Source: Capitella teleta (Eukaryota > Annelida > Polychaeta > Capitellidae). Taken from it: 64,000 bases of DNA. Under the pieces are notes generated by a model. The model was not told the origin of the DNA, made no database searches, and saw nothing but the letters and a program-made list of their open reading frames with translations. Of this stretch, positions 46,041 through 63,134 are shown one piece after another. Where the stretch lies: NCBI GenBank assembly GCA_000328365.1, contig KB298648.1, positions 10,958 to 74,957 on the forward strand, written 5' to 3'. The position numbers and the translations under genes are program-made. How positions within the stretch are numbered: position 1 is the stretch's first letter; the number at the start of each line of letters is the position of its first letter.

Positions 46041-46734
46041 AAAGGGAGGGAGAACTGGTTAAAAATGGACTCTGAGTCGTTATTTGATGCACCAAAAATG
46101 ATTCCTATGCCTGGCCCACACAAGAAATTTCATCGCTAACGATTTCGCGGGAGATATATTGCTAACTAGGCGTGACGTCAGGAGCTGTGATGAAACACCG
46201 AGTTCCCCATCTGTTACAATGCGCCTCGTCATATCAGCATGTCCTTCGATATTTTTTTTTTCTTTTCGGAAATAGATAGAATAATCATTTTGCCACCAGT
46301 CAGGCGCGAAAATTTTTTTTTTTTTCGCTGTTTTTCTTATTTTAACAAGCGATTTTTAGGACACCTACCATGTTTCTCATCCTGAAAGAGTAAAAAGGTC
46401 AACCAGAGTGCACCACGCATGCGCTTTCGTTTCGTAAACAACAGAGATGTCCTTTTATGGCGAAGATGATCTGCTCTGATTGGCTGAAATCGATAGCTTC
46501 ACGAGGGGAACGGGTCCAATCAGCCATCAGCCAAACCAAGCCATCAGCTGACGTTTGCCTCCTATACTTCGCAATTTAAGCCATTCTCCCATAGGCGCAA
46601 TGCTAACCCCGATATTCGGAATGCATTATTTCCTTACGCTTGCATCCAGGCATGGTGTTTTGGGCACGGAATGCTATCAATTGGTGCTATGAGTCAATAG
46701 AACATCACTTAAAATTCAGTTCCCCATCCCTTTA
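46040..46734. mobile_element. TA-flanked MITE (Tc1/mariner-like), complete copy
   Basis: Element 46042-46732 (691 bp) is flanked by TA on both sides. The left end AAGGGAGGGAGAACTGG and the right end, read inward as AAGGGATGGGGAACTGAATT, form imperfect inverted repeats of about 25 bp. No transposase frame inside. A second copy of the same end starts at 63971, which confirms a dispersed family. TA duplication plus short TIRs suggest a mariner/Tc1-type source. The inside includes an ATTGG box and T-runs but nothing coding. Confidence 0.8.
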
Positions 46735-47118
46735 GAGTGGGTCCATGTAAGTGATATAACTGCATTAATTGAACCGGATGACGTCACACCGTTTTGTTAG
46801 CGGACTGATTCGTGTAATCCGGTCCCTTCGTTTATTCGGCCACTGCTGTTCATTCTACGTAAGTAAATTAATTTGTTTCTCATCGTGAATATAGAACTAT
46901 CTCTAACACTGTTAACTAGTGGGGTTTATCATCGTACGTATAATTAATATGCCAAATGTGCATCGTAAGTTCCGGAAAACGCTGGAATTTACATTTTACA
47001 CTCGAAATAATTTACGCTTTCAATTATTCTATATGTTGTCAATTAGCAAGTGCAGCATTTCTAGGTAGGGTCCGCCAAGGCGTAACTAATTCACTGAGAG
47101 AGAGAGAGGGGGTAGGTA

Positions 47119-47170
47119 CGTTATGATTAGGCTCAACCGGAAGTCTGGGATCCCGAAGAGTGCGTTATGA
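47119..47170 (+). promoter_or_regulatory. Pair of CGTTATGA motifs
   Basis: Direct copies at 47119 (GGTACGTTATGATTA) and 47163 (AGTGCGTTATGATTC), beyond the 3' end of DRC1, next to a short (GA)n run. Confidence 0.5.
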
Positions 47171-47283
47171 TTCTCTTGCTTTCGCGCTCATTCCATGTAA
47201 CTAATACGGACTGTTACACTAGTTACAGTGTGGAAGGGCGTAACTGGATAAGCCAACACTTGAGCAGAATATGCGATCACAGT

Positions 47284-47289
47284 TTTATT
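47284..47289 (-). other. Poly(A) signal of DRC1
   Basis: TTTATT on the plus strand is AATAAA on the minus strand, about 100 bp after the DRC1 stop. Confidence 0.6.
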
Positions 47290-47389
47290 AAACAACAAAT
47301 TCAGTGGCAGACGCGAATAAATAATAAGGAAAATCCATAAAATCAAAAACTTCCGTTTCGGAGTCAGAGGAGGATCTTTTCCCGCATTT

Positions 47390-52299
<4,910 letters not shown>

Positions 52300-52647
52300 C
52301 TTGTGTTAGTTTATTTTAATATTTTCTAAAGTAAAATTGACACCCAGAGAAGCTGTTTTGTTGCTATGCAGAAGTCTCGTAATAGTATCACGTGACCACA
52401 TCTACGCTACTATCATAATTTACTTGCCTCTTTAATTAAATCAAAACTTGTTGCTCATTAAGGCATACTGAAATGCGTAAAATAAATTTTTTAAACATTT
52501 AGGCTTCCTTCAGTGCGTTGATAACTCATTAAACCATCTGGATAGACCTTTTTACAACATTTTCTTGTAGCAGACGAAAAACGAGATTTCAGCGCGTTTA
52601 TAATACATCCCAGAGTGCATCTCTACTTCCTCTTACAATCTGCCAAA
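52300..52647. promoter_or_regulatory. Divergent promoter of DRC1 and RPL11
   Basis: The two start codons are 348 bp apart and point away from each other. On the DRC1 side lie an X-box-like GTTGCTATGCAGAA (52360-52373) and CACGTGAC (52389-52396). On the RPL11 side a pyrimidine-rich CTCTACTTCCTCTTAC leads up to AAAATGGCGG. The tract is a 5'TOP-like start typical of ribosomal protein genes, and the ATG context is YY1-like. Confidence 0.65.
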
Positions 52648-54596
<1,949 letters not shown>

Positions 54597-54642
54597 ACTC
54601 ATTCCCCTCGTCCAACCTCCAAGTGTTCCATCGGACTGCATC

Positions 54643-54648
54643 AATAAA
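54643..54648 (+). other. Poly(A) signal of RPL11
   Basis: AATAAA 47 bp after the stop codon, in line with the short 3' UTR of ribosomal protein genes. Confidence 0.8.
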
Positions 54649-54874
54649 AGCTCCATGTGGAATGTCTTTATCTTCTGTGTGCTTTGTCTATTTGCATTCT
54701 ATGGATTATTCAGGTTGACATTTAATATTCTCATTTCTGTGTGTTTTTTTTGATGCACCTCTACAATGCCTTGGGCATGTGTCGAATAGCCTCGTTATTT
54801 TTGTTCTATAATTAAGGAGAGCAAACATTCATGCCTCTACTGCAACTTTATAAGGATATATTAATCGAATAAGG

Positions 54875-55190
54875 GCACTGAATAGCTCAGTCGTATAGCT
54901 GACTGCAATCCTATGCCAACCGTTGAGATCACGGGTTTGAGACCTGGTTAGGCCACGGAAGTTATAATTGAAATTCTTCGATGACTCTGCAACTGTGTGA
55001 CGAGGCCAGGAGTTGTGTACTACTGTGTATGGTGGAGGTATGCAGGATAAAGAACCCTTGGCAATTTATTTATAAGAATAGGGGAAAACCCCTGTCCCGG
55101 GCCTTCTGATCTGGCTCTTTTATCACCCGAATGGGTTTGGCGGAGACATAAAACCTCATCATGCATATAATCCTATATTTTTTTTAATAG
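54875..55190 (+). mobile_element. tRNA-derived SINE
   Basis: An A-box-like TAGCTCAGTCGTATAGC at 54883-54899 and a B-box-like GGGTTTGAGACC at 54933-54944 lie about 35 bp apart, the layout of a tRNA-derived pol III promoter. A non-tRNA body of about 200 bp follows and ends near a T-rich stretch. The folds are too degenerate for a functional tRNA gene. The family is not identified. Confidence 0.7.
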
Positions 55191-55885
55191 CTTTGAGAGT
55201 AAAGAATAGTTTTATGTGTCAGGCCAAGAAAGGCAGCATGTAGTATGGTGTACTCTATAATATAATTGTACATGTAACTCAATCAGGTGTTGGTGCTCAA
55301 AGTGGAAATTGCTCCCCCAGTCAGCAGCACAAAGTACGTTATGAAGACCGAATTCTCCTGAAAGAAATAATTACTTGTACCTCCAAGATGCTTGTGGTTC
55401 AACACCTGAGTTTCTCACCAATCTGCAGAGGGTTGGTTGCTGAACATTATTTTTGGTTGAAATCTATTTTGCATCTTGAATTCAGAACTTTTGGATGTGC
55501 TTCACGTGTGCATAAAACGCTGACCAAATTATGGAAGGCTCCTAATTCTGTCCTAGTACGATACAATACTATTTGTTGAAATCCGCCTGGATTTTACATG
55601 ATTGTGTCATGTAACAAAATCTATTAACATAGCTTGCCATTCATTCTTCATACTTTGTCCACAGTGCTGAATCACATGGATTCAAGTTCAGAATATCCAA
55701 GATAGAATTCAATTCTCATTTATCCACAATATCATTTCTTCAATAACCAGAAATCTAAAATTCTAAGAAGTACATGTCAAACAAAGTCCTCAAGAGAAAA
55801 GAAAAGAAAATATATCTGATTATATCCATATAATTATATATACATGTATATATTAGAAAGAGAAATATTTTAACAGATACAAAAG
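55191..55885. other. Spacer between RPL11 and BAG3
   Basis: No gene seen. One CGTTATGA copy in the form AGTACGTTATGA lies at 55337. The rest is AT-rich. Confidence 0.6.
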
Positions 55886-55889
55886 AACT

Positions 55890-55895
55890 TTTATT
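55890..55895 (-). other. Poly(A) signal of BAG3
   Basis: TTTATT on the plus strand (AATAAA on minus), about 385 bp after the BAG3 stop. Confidence 0.55.
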
Positions 55896-56279
55896 CAACT
55901 TCAAACACACTAACAATAGAAGCGTCATCCAGCATCACGAATGGCATGAAGCAAACGGCTGTATGAAATTAGTCAAATCAACAATTTTAAATATTCAATA
56001 TAATATTAATAATTATGATCCTAAGCAGGGAACTATACAAACGAGCAATTGTATAATAATTGAAACGCCTAGAGGTATTAACTTCCATGTTGTCTGAAAA
56101 TGCCAGGCTTTACAAAATGAACACTGGTTTCCAGTAATACACTGTCGTAAAAACCCTTTCAACTCTGCAAATGTCTTCCTCATCAACGGAAGAATTGCAG
56201 CGTAGCCAAAATATGAATACCACAAAAAAATGATAAAAAAAACCCCGTGCAGCACTAAATACATATATACAACCAACAA

Positions 56280-57752
56280 TCACCTCGACGGATCTGGTTG
56301 TTCGTTAGCAAAAGCTTTCAGCTCTAACTGATCAATGCTCGATTGCACGGTTCGAACGGCCTGTCTTCGCACATTACGAATCTCCTCTCGGCCTTCAGAG
56401 TCTATGTTATCCAGTTTGATTAGCAGGCGGGTGAGATTTTCCTCAAGTAGAAGATAGGTCTTCTCACCCTTCTTGCCGGTGAAATTGTTAACTTGCATCT
56501 GAAAGTCCTCTGCTTCTCGGAGAATTGAATGAACCAGTTCAAGGACACTCATCTTGGCGTTGGGTGACGGCGCTCTTGGTTCTGGGGCTTCTGGTTTCAA
56601 GTTCTGATTGTTTGGTGGCTCCGGCTCAGAAGGAGCGGCTGGCTGCGGCTGCTGATACACTGGCTGAGGCATAGTAGTGGTCTTTGGTGAAGATCCCATG
56701 GCAGGCGAACCACTACGGGGTGTGCCTGCTTGTCGGAGAATGGGTATCTCTCGAACCCCAGGGTTCTGAGGGGGGCTCTGGGGGATGTCACTTGAGTACT
56801 GAAAATGAGGTTGCGCAGGACGTTGGCTCTGGAAGGACATCTGGGCTGAAGGAGCAGGTTGCTGGGCAGGGTACATCTGAGGCTGGGCGGGAGAGGCCCA
56901 ACCGTAAGACTGCTGTTGAGGCGGCTGAGGCCGCGGCTGCATGTGGTGAGGGCTGTTGGACCCCTCACGCATGATAGGAACGTCGCGGGCAGGAGAATTG
57001 TGTCCTCTTCCTACGCCAGGGGATCCTGTCCTTCCAGGCTGAGAGTTTTCATGGATGATGGGGATCTCCCTCACACCTGGGCCGTGAGACGAATATTGGC
57101 CAGGACCCTAGAAGACAAGACGAGAAAAGTGAGCAATCCGTTCCAGAACGATATATTCCTTCTAATTGGGATAATTATGCAAGGATCTTCTAGTTTAGAC
57201 GCAAAACATCGGAGCAGAGAAGACTGAAGTACTCACCTAGTATAATCTGATTGAAATNNNNNNNNNNNNNNNNNNNNNNNNNNNNNNNNNNNNNNNNNNN
57301 NNNNNNNTCGTGAATTCATAATTCAATCAGTGCAATTCATAATTGAACTTCGAAAATCATGATGACGATGTACATCATCTTCATATTGCCTTCAGAATGA
57401 TGAGCAGATGACTTATGATGATGACATAATTGAGAGTTGTCATAGTGATACTGAATGAATTATGTAATAAAGAATAAGGTCTAAACGTAGCCAAATGATG
57501 AACTCACTCAAATAAGGAGATTAGGTTCAGTACGTCCGGTTAGCTAATCCGGAATCGGAAATTCCGATCTAAAATAGCACTCACCATTTTCTGAGCCTGT
57601 CGAGGATCTTGCCAAGTTGTCGATCTTGTGTTATGGTCGACGAAGAAGGGCCAACCAGTTGCCTTGTCAAAGATCATTTCCCAGCCAGACGGTAGTGGAT
57701 CGTTATTCATAGGTGGTGGGCCACTGTTCTGACCGTATGTATACTGAGCCAT
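56280..57752 (-). CDS. bag3: BAG3-type co-chaperone (WW, IPV-like motifs, BAG domain), two exons
   Basis: Coding exons are 57752-57585 and 57107-56280, giving 331 residues as assembled. BAG3 links Hsp70, through its BAG domain, to small heat-shock proteins and to selective autophagy of damaged proteins. Seen: a WW domain, [18 protein letters not shown] then [14 protein letters not shown] (about residues 20-51); three IPV-like motifs in [16 protein letters not shown] and REIPILRQ (small-Hsp docking in BAG3); a Pro/Gln-rich middle; and a C-terminal BAG domain with [20 protein letters not shown] and [17 protein letters not shown]. It is shorter than human BAG3 (575) but the order matches BAG3 and fly Starvin. 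The single intron holds the assembly gap 57258-57307, so a small missing exon cannot be excluded. Confidence 0.92.
57258..57307. other. Assembly gap (50 N)
   Basis: Fifty Ns within the BAG3 intron. The round number suggests a placeholder of unknown true size. Confidence 0.99.
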
Positions 57753-58000
57753 GGCTATCAGCGATGGTATTTAAAGAATCCTGAGCGAAAATTGGAGAGA
57801 AAAATAGAACCGTCAAGAACCTTCTTCCGATATCTAGCGTTCTGCTTCATCGACTTCCGGTGAAGAGGGATCCAAGAATCCTCCTGATTGGTCAATGCCA
57901 TCAATTTCCGGTCTTGCATTATGTCACGAGAGCTTTGATTGGCTGAAACTTTCAGAACTTTCAGGGAGCTCTTGGAGCTGTCATAACGCTCAAAACCAGT
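57753..58000 (-). promoter_or_regulatory. BAG3 upstream region with CCAAT and ETS-like sites
   Basis: Reading on the minus strand, two CCAAT boxes lie 135 and 186 bp before the ATG (ATTGG at 57887 and 57938). Two CTTCCGG/TTTCCGG ETS-like sites (about 57854 and 57905) and one CGTTATGA copy (57981) are also present. A partial heat-shock-like TTCATGAA lies further out near 58033; no full HSE is seen. Confidence 0.4.
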
Positions 58001-58066
58001 GCAATTCATAAGGTTGACGGTTTCGCGGCAATTCATGAATTCTGAAATTCATGTCTACATGTACAC

Positions 58067-58120
58067 CAGGGGTCGGCATCTTGCGGCCCACGGGCCGGAT
58101 CCGGCCCGTGAATTTATTTA
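58067..58120. repeat. GC palindrome, possible hAT-type terminus
   Basis: CAGGGGTCGGCATC is followed by a perfect 22-bp palindrome at 58089-58110, centred on GGATCC and flanked by GGGCC/GGCCC. The start CAGGGGT and the GGCCC-rich run resemble ends of hAT-type elements. A related GGTCCGGCCCGTGAGGG pair lies at about 58740-58775, but a clear matching right end is not seen. Confidence 0.4.
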
Positions 58121-58220
58121 CATGAATTTACCTGAACCGTGGACAAGCCACGGTTCAAAAGGGCAGAGGCTTATAGCCTATCGCTGGCCCTCTCTCCGAA
58201 GGTAATTGTCTTCTTAAAAT

Positions 58221-58735
58221 TTAATACAGTGTTGCATAGCGCTGCGCGGGGCGGTAAGCATTAAAGCTATCAACTGCTCTGTTTGAGAAGAAGAACTTTC
58301 TTGAGTCCAGCCTGGAGTGCCTTTTCCTCAGTTTCAGGGCATGTCCTCTGGTTCGGTTGTTGGCTCCGGCCAGGTCGAAGAAGTGACTGGGGTTCACACA
58401 CTCTAGGCCTTTTATGATCTTAAACGCCTCAATCTTATCTCCGCGCCGGCGTCTCTCCTCCAGTGTTGTCAGGTGGAGCCTCCTGATCCGCTCCTCGTAG
58501 CTTAGGTCTCTGAAGCCCTGAATCATCTTTGTTGCTCGCCTCTGTAAACTCTCTAAAAGTTCGACGTCCTTCTTTACGTCCTACGGTACGTCCTACGGTA
58601 GACCATACCTAATACTCTATTGGCCTTTTTTGCCGCTGTTATGCACTATTGGCTTGGTTTTAGGTTACTACTGATAACCACTCCTAGGTCCCTGGTACTC
58701 TCCACGCCTTTCAGGGCTAATCCATATTAGTGAGG
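58221..58735 (-). mobile_element. LINE fragment, 3' end of ORF2 (CR1/L2 type)
   Basis: On the minus strand the fragment reads GVESTRDLGVVISSNLKPSQ, then ANRVLGMVYR, and after a small gap DVELLESLQRRATKMIQGF, RDLSYEERIRRLHLTTLEER, RRRGDKIEAFKIIKG and TRGHALKLRK. This is the region after the reverse transcriptase catalytic core in CR1/L2-type LINEs. It lacks the catalytic motifs, has an internal stop in the first block and a deletion between blocks. It is a 5'-truncated old copy. Confidence 0.75.
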
Positions 58736-59183
58736 GCTCTGGGTCCGGCCCGTGAGGGCTCTGGGTCCGACCCTCGGCCCTTCTTGAGTTTCAATGAAAT
58801 CCGGTCCCCAGAAGGCTCACAATTTTAGAATTTAGTTTTCTATAAAGACTGTACCAAAATGCACTGATCGCTAGTGTTTTATATCACTTACCTTCAACAC
58901 AAGGCTAATTTAATAGCTAAATCCACCTTGAAAGTTGTTTCATACTAATTTAATTAGTAGGATTCTATGGCAACGCACAGGAAGGAAGCAAATTTTGAAC
59001 CTTTTCTTACTTTTTATACCTTAAAGTTATTTTACGTCAGCTGCGTCATGTATGGATATGAATAATTGTGGCCATTGGACTACTCATACTGCGTAGTTTC
59101 TTGTGATATATTTTTGTGAGTATTCGAGGGAAAATGAAGATGTCAGAGGGAGAAGAAGTTTGTGTTATCGGTAACAGTTCTTT

Positions 59184-59693
59184 TTGAATATTCTCGCTGA
59201 GTGCATCCACAATCGTTCAATTGTACAAGAGCTGATCATGAGACCAACAACAACCAATGAACCTGACTCCATCTACGTCTCCAAGGATGACAAGATCGTT
59301 ATTGATGGTCTCTTGTGTTACATGGTACATAAACTACATGTGCTTAATCAGGACGCCCTAGAAAAAGTTATTGTGTCAGGCTACTCTGACGATGCTATTC
59401 GTGCATCGAAAGAGAATCTGTTCATGGTATGCCCTGGACAACGTTATGTTGGACACACTGGTGAAGCTGCGGCGACCAAGCATGACAGAGACATGATTAA
59501 GCTTCTGCAGGAGAGAGGTACGGCCATCCCCACCTTTGTGAGTGATTCTGGTTCCCTCTCAGCTATGCCACCTGTCACATTCGACAGCATGGATGTAGTC
59601 TCACTCCTTCGACGCATCCAAAGTACACAAGAGGAAGTTTCCGCGATGAAGGCATTGATGGCATCGCAAAGTGAGACAAGGCAGGTAAAATAA
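59184..59693 (+). CDS. LINE ORF1 N-terminal part
   Basis: A 169-residue frame with DIPTF-like AIPTFVSDSGSLSAMPPVTF and DSMDVVSLLRRIQSTQEEVS near its end. I associate this pattern with the ORF1 of CR1/L2-type LINEs in marine invertebrates. A short coiled-coil-like EEVSAMKALMASQSE follows and the frame ends at a stop right at the deletion junction. The first Met may not be the true start, because the frame runs in from upstream. Confidence 0.6.
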   Translation: MNILAECIHNRSIVQELIMRPTTTNEPDSIYVSKDDKIVIDGLLCYMVHKLHVLNQDALEKVIVSGYSDDAIRASKENLFMVCPGQRYVGHTGEAAATKHDRDMIKLLQERGTAIPTFVSDSGSLSAMPPVTFDSMDVVSLLRRIQSTQEEVSAMKALMASQSETRQVK

Positions 59694-60865
59694 ATAGTCG
59701 AGACAATTATCGTCCTATTGCTTTAACCAATATTATGTCCAAATTAATTCAGCGTATCTTACTTAAACGTGCAGAGGACACATTCATGACCGTTGATAAT
59801 CAGTTTGGTTTTAAACCAAAACATGGCACTGATATGTGTATCTATGCCTTAAAAGAAGTACTGCACACATATAGCTTCCTAGATGCATCCAAAGCATTTA
59901 ACCGGGTCAGCCATGGCAAGCTGTTTAGGAAGTTAGAGCAGAGAGGAGTCTCCTCATATATCATTCGCTTACTTGTTTTTTGGTACTCACAGCAGACTAT
60001 GGTTATACGCTGGGGTGATACCATGTCTACTTCGTTTCATGTCAGCAATGGAGTAAGGCAGGGAGGTATACTCTCCCCCTTCTTATTTAACGTTTACATA
60101 GATGGTTTATCTATTAATCTGAATGAATGTCCAACAGGGTGTTATGCTGGGTCTCTTAAGATCAACCACCTTATGTATGCTGATGATCTAGTCGTCTTAA
60201 GTCCATATTCTGCTGTCCTCCAGCAACTTTTGAATATTTGTACTGAATATGGTGCTGAATTTGACATTAAATATAATGCTGTAAAAAGCAATGTCATGAT
60301 AGTGCAATGTAAGGGCAATACACAAACTGTTTTCCCTGACTTCTATTTGTGCAATGAAATAATGAATGTTTGTCATGATATCAAATATTTGGGTCATATT
60401 ATTTGTGATGATTTGTCCGATGACGCTGATATAAACCGTCAACGTCGGAAGCTATACGTTCAGGGAAATACTTTGGCTAGAAAGTTTTTTATGTGTACAC
60501 CTGATGTGAAAGTCCAACTATTCAGAACATATGGCTCATCAATGTATACTTCGTATCTCTGGTGTCATTACAAAGTGGCTTCTATACGCAAATTGTATAT
60601 AGCTTACAATGATGCATTGCGCATTTTATTACGTGTGCCTAGATATCTTAGTGCTACACAAATGTTTGGTGAAGTTAATGTTCCTGGTCCTTTGCCTGCA
60701 CTACGAAATATAATGTACCGCTTTATATGTCGGCTGAATAAATCATCTAACAGCATTATACCTGCACTAGTTAATACGACATTGAGTGCGGTATCTTTAA
60801 ATTCCAAAATTTGGCGTTTTTGGAATAAGTGTCTGTCATTTAGCAGCAATATGATCCTTTATTGA
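59687..60865 (+). CDS. LINE ORF2 remnant: reverse transcriptase
   Basis: The frame starts inside the domain at SRDNYRPIALTNIMSKLIQR (from 59696). RT motif A is FLDASKAFNRV, motif B is GVRQGGILSPFLFNVYID, motif C is the intact YADDLVVLSP, and KYLGHII follows. Motif A keeps the catalytic first Asp (FLD) but has AFN where AFD is usual. The endonuclease domain is absent. The C-terminus ends ILY and a stop. Confidence 0.85.
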   Translation, partial: KINSRDNYRPIALTNIMSKLIQRILLKRAEDTFMTVDNQFGFKPKHGTDMCIYALKEVLHTYSFLDASKAFNRVSHGKLFRKLEQRGVSSYIIRLLVFWYSQQTMVIRWGDTMSTSFHVSNGVRQGGILSPFLFNVYIDGLSINLNECPTGCYAGSLKINHLMYADDLVVLSPYSAVLQQLLNICTEYGAEFDIKYNAVKSNVMIVQCKGNTQTVFPDFYLCNEIMNVCHDIKYLGHIICDDLSDDADINRQRRKLYVQGNTLARKFFMCTPDVKVQLFRTYGSSMYTSYLWCHYKVASIRKLYIAYNDALRILLRVPRYLSATQMFGEVNVPGPLPALRNIMYRFICRLNKSSNSIIPALVNTTLSAVSLNSKIWRFWNKCLSFSSNMILY

Positions 60866-61149
60866 AGTGTTCTTTGTTTTTTCTATGTACACCTAATGCT
60901 TGTTTCTTTCTTTTTCCTTTCTACCTGTTTGCATGGACCATTGAGTCCGCATAAAAGTTTTGAATTGAATTGAATTGAATATATAATTACTATAATATTA
61001 GTAACAGGTTATCTTGTCCGCTGGAGTGTGATAAATTTGAGCGGGTCATTGCAATCATTCATTAATTTGTAGCGTAGAATTTGACCCATTGCCCGAGTCA
61101 AGGAAGCTTGATCGGAGGTGATCGCATCTACATTTACTGTTCTCTTATC

Positions 61150-63134
61150 TGAATGTTGAATGTTTTGATATGTAACGAATTCCACAGGAACGTGACAAGT
61201 TGTTGCCGAGGCTGATATCCTTGGTTACAAGAACAAAAATGGGTAACTGGCTCCATTGACCCACCTGCCACATTGTGAGGGATCTGAGGAGCTTAAACCA
61301 AAATGTATTGAGTATAATGCTCTTGTTTTTTTCTGGCGTCCATAATAGTAAACTGAGTTTCCCTGCCGGGAAGCTGCCAGTGGTTGGTATTGCCGGAAGA
61401 AGCTTCGCTTCTGAAATACTTAAAAATCACACACCAATTGCATGCATTAAATGTTTTGGGAAAACACAACCCCTCTTCGTTGTTTGTGAGGTATTGGTGT
61501 TTTTTTATAAGTAAGGGAAATTCCTGTCAAACTGCCCAGATTTTGGACTTTGGTGCTTGTTGTTATATATATATAAAAAAAAAAAATCCCTGGGGAGTAT
61601 GTTGAGCTCATCAAAAGAACGACACGGCTGTTCAGTGTTTGTGAGAGTGATCTCAAAATATCGAGAATTTCCGAGGAAGTTTGTCACATGACGTGGGGTA
61701 TCTCTCCAAAGAAATCATTATCAGCGCCTCCAGACAGAAGAAAGATTTGAATTTACTCTCAAAACATTTTTGGAATTCTTGACCGCAAAACACCTCGCAC
61801 TCAAGGATCCAGAAGAGCAAGAGGGTGATTTGACTTCAGGATCGACTTTTGGCAAATTATTTCATTTGCCGATTTGGGTCAAGAGGATTTGATTCGTTTG
61901 ATGTGCGACAGAATGATCCAGTTCTTGGTTTCTTGGTTACTGTTTGTTTTGTTGGAGGAGAACCCCGAAGAACTCACGAAAATGTCATTTGTCATAGGCA
62001 AAGAAGCCCATTTCCCCAAACCTCATCCAATATCATCAAATAGATGATATTACTCTTGAGTGTGGCGCATTTCATCGGCTGATGAAGCTCAGTGGTCAGC
62101 TGAATGACATGCGACAAAAACTTGAGGATGCCTTCGTCGAGCGATGTCCTCATATCTTTCATTTTACCTGCTCAGTCACTGCTTTGGGATTTCTTATGAG
62201 CTCCGATTTCAAGCTCCAATTCCCCTGGACGTCGATTTGGGATATTCACACAATGAATGAAAGATCTCTTTTGTAAAGAAATTGATCAAATGTGAAAGCA
62301 TCGATTGCTCAAAGATTTGGATTTATCCTCTCGATGACACACAAATGTGGAATATTGTGATTGAATTTCGAGTTGGTCAAGCAGACTCATTTCAACAGGT
62401 CGGCATTACTGGTAATGCTCTCTACATCGGGGAATTCCATGTGAAGGGTTTTCAATCGGAGATGAATTGCGTGGACTTGAATTTAATTCGTTTTATTCAC
62501 CACATGAGATCGCCTCTCACCTCGCTTCACTTGGTGGAGTGTAAACTGGACGATAGATGCATTCCACTGTTACGTCTATTGTTGGCATTGGTTGCTGAAC
62601 ATCTACTGCGTGTGAAACTGTTGCCATGGACACAACACTTTGTAAGTGTTGCAGGCCCACTGCGTCTGCAACAAGGTTGAGCGTGTTCTTACGACTTACA
62701 GTCGATCAAAGACTCAGCAAGCCTTATCTCTTGATATCCAAGTTTAATCTGACTCCATTGAAGAAGGTAGTGGGCAAGAGGCAAACAAGAGGTGAACAAG
62801 AGGCACAGAAGCAAAGAACATGAATTAAGGCTTAAATATGTTTGAAACAACATAATCCATGCAAATTATGACGAAACAGTACAATCCGATTGGAGGATCA
62901 ACTGATCACGGGCCGAATTTAGTAGGCCTCTTCGCTCATGGCGCAATCTGCAGAAATTGCATCCTGACTTTGATCAACATGCCTCCTCTTCTGCTGCATG
63001 TTCACTGCGGAAGTCATTCGAGGCCTCTCGCCGGCTGTCATCGTCTGCAGATTCTAAGTTTTCATTATTTGGACATCGAGGACAGCGTGGCACCTTTCGT
63101 GTGCAGAATGATTGAACTGAGGAAATTTACATGA
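61150..63134 (+). pseudogene. Decayed NLR/LRR-like locus
   Basis: Several short plus-strand frames read like pieces of one protein. At about 61855 is FADLGQEDLIRLMCDRM; at 62082-62276 KLSGQLNDMRQKLEDAF and CSVTALGFLMSS. At about 62282-62620 is MWNIVIEFRVGQ, then an LRR-like SPLTSLHLVECKLDDRCIPL, with CHRLQILSFHYLDIEDS near 63040. The leucine-rich repeats have the spacing of NLR/ribonuclease-inhibitor type. Frames change and stops intervene, with no clear splice sites to join them. Intact spliced exons of a divergent gene are the alternative. No NACHT Walker motif is visible. Confidence 0.35.

Larger units (their letters stand above)
59100..60985 (+). mobile_element. LINE with internal deletion joining ORF1 to the RT domain
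   Basis: A plus-strand non-LTR element of the jockey/CR1/L2 superfamily. An ORF1-like frame (59184-59693) is followed at once by the reverse transcriptase part of ORF2 (from about 59687), so the rest of ORF1 and the endonuclease are missing. The 3' end carries a short tail of TTGAA units (60959-60980). The RT frame has no stops over 380 codons, which suggests a fairly recent copy, yet the deletion makes it non-autonomous. Confidence 0.85.

Noticed and set aside
58033-58052. Heat-shock element upstream of BAG3
   Set aside because: TTCATGAA is only two units in correct spacing; the third unit is out of register, so a functional HSE cannot be claimed.
61000-61135. Antisense frame reading SLTRAMGQILRYKLMNDCND
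   Set aside because: Looks protein-like over a short distance but has no recognised family and lies on the opposite strand to the LRR-like fragments. Too short to support.
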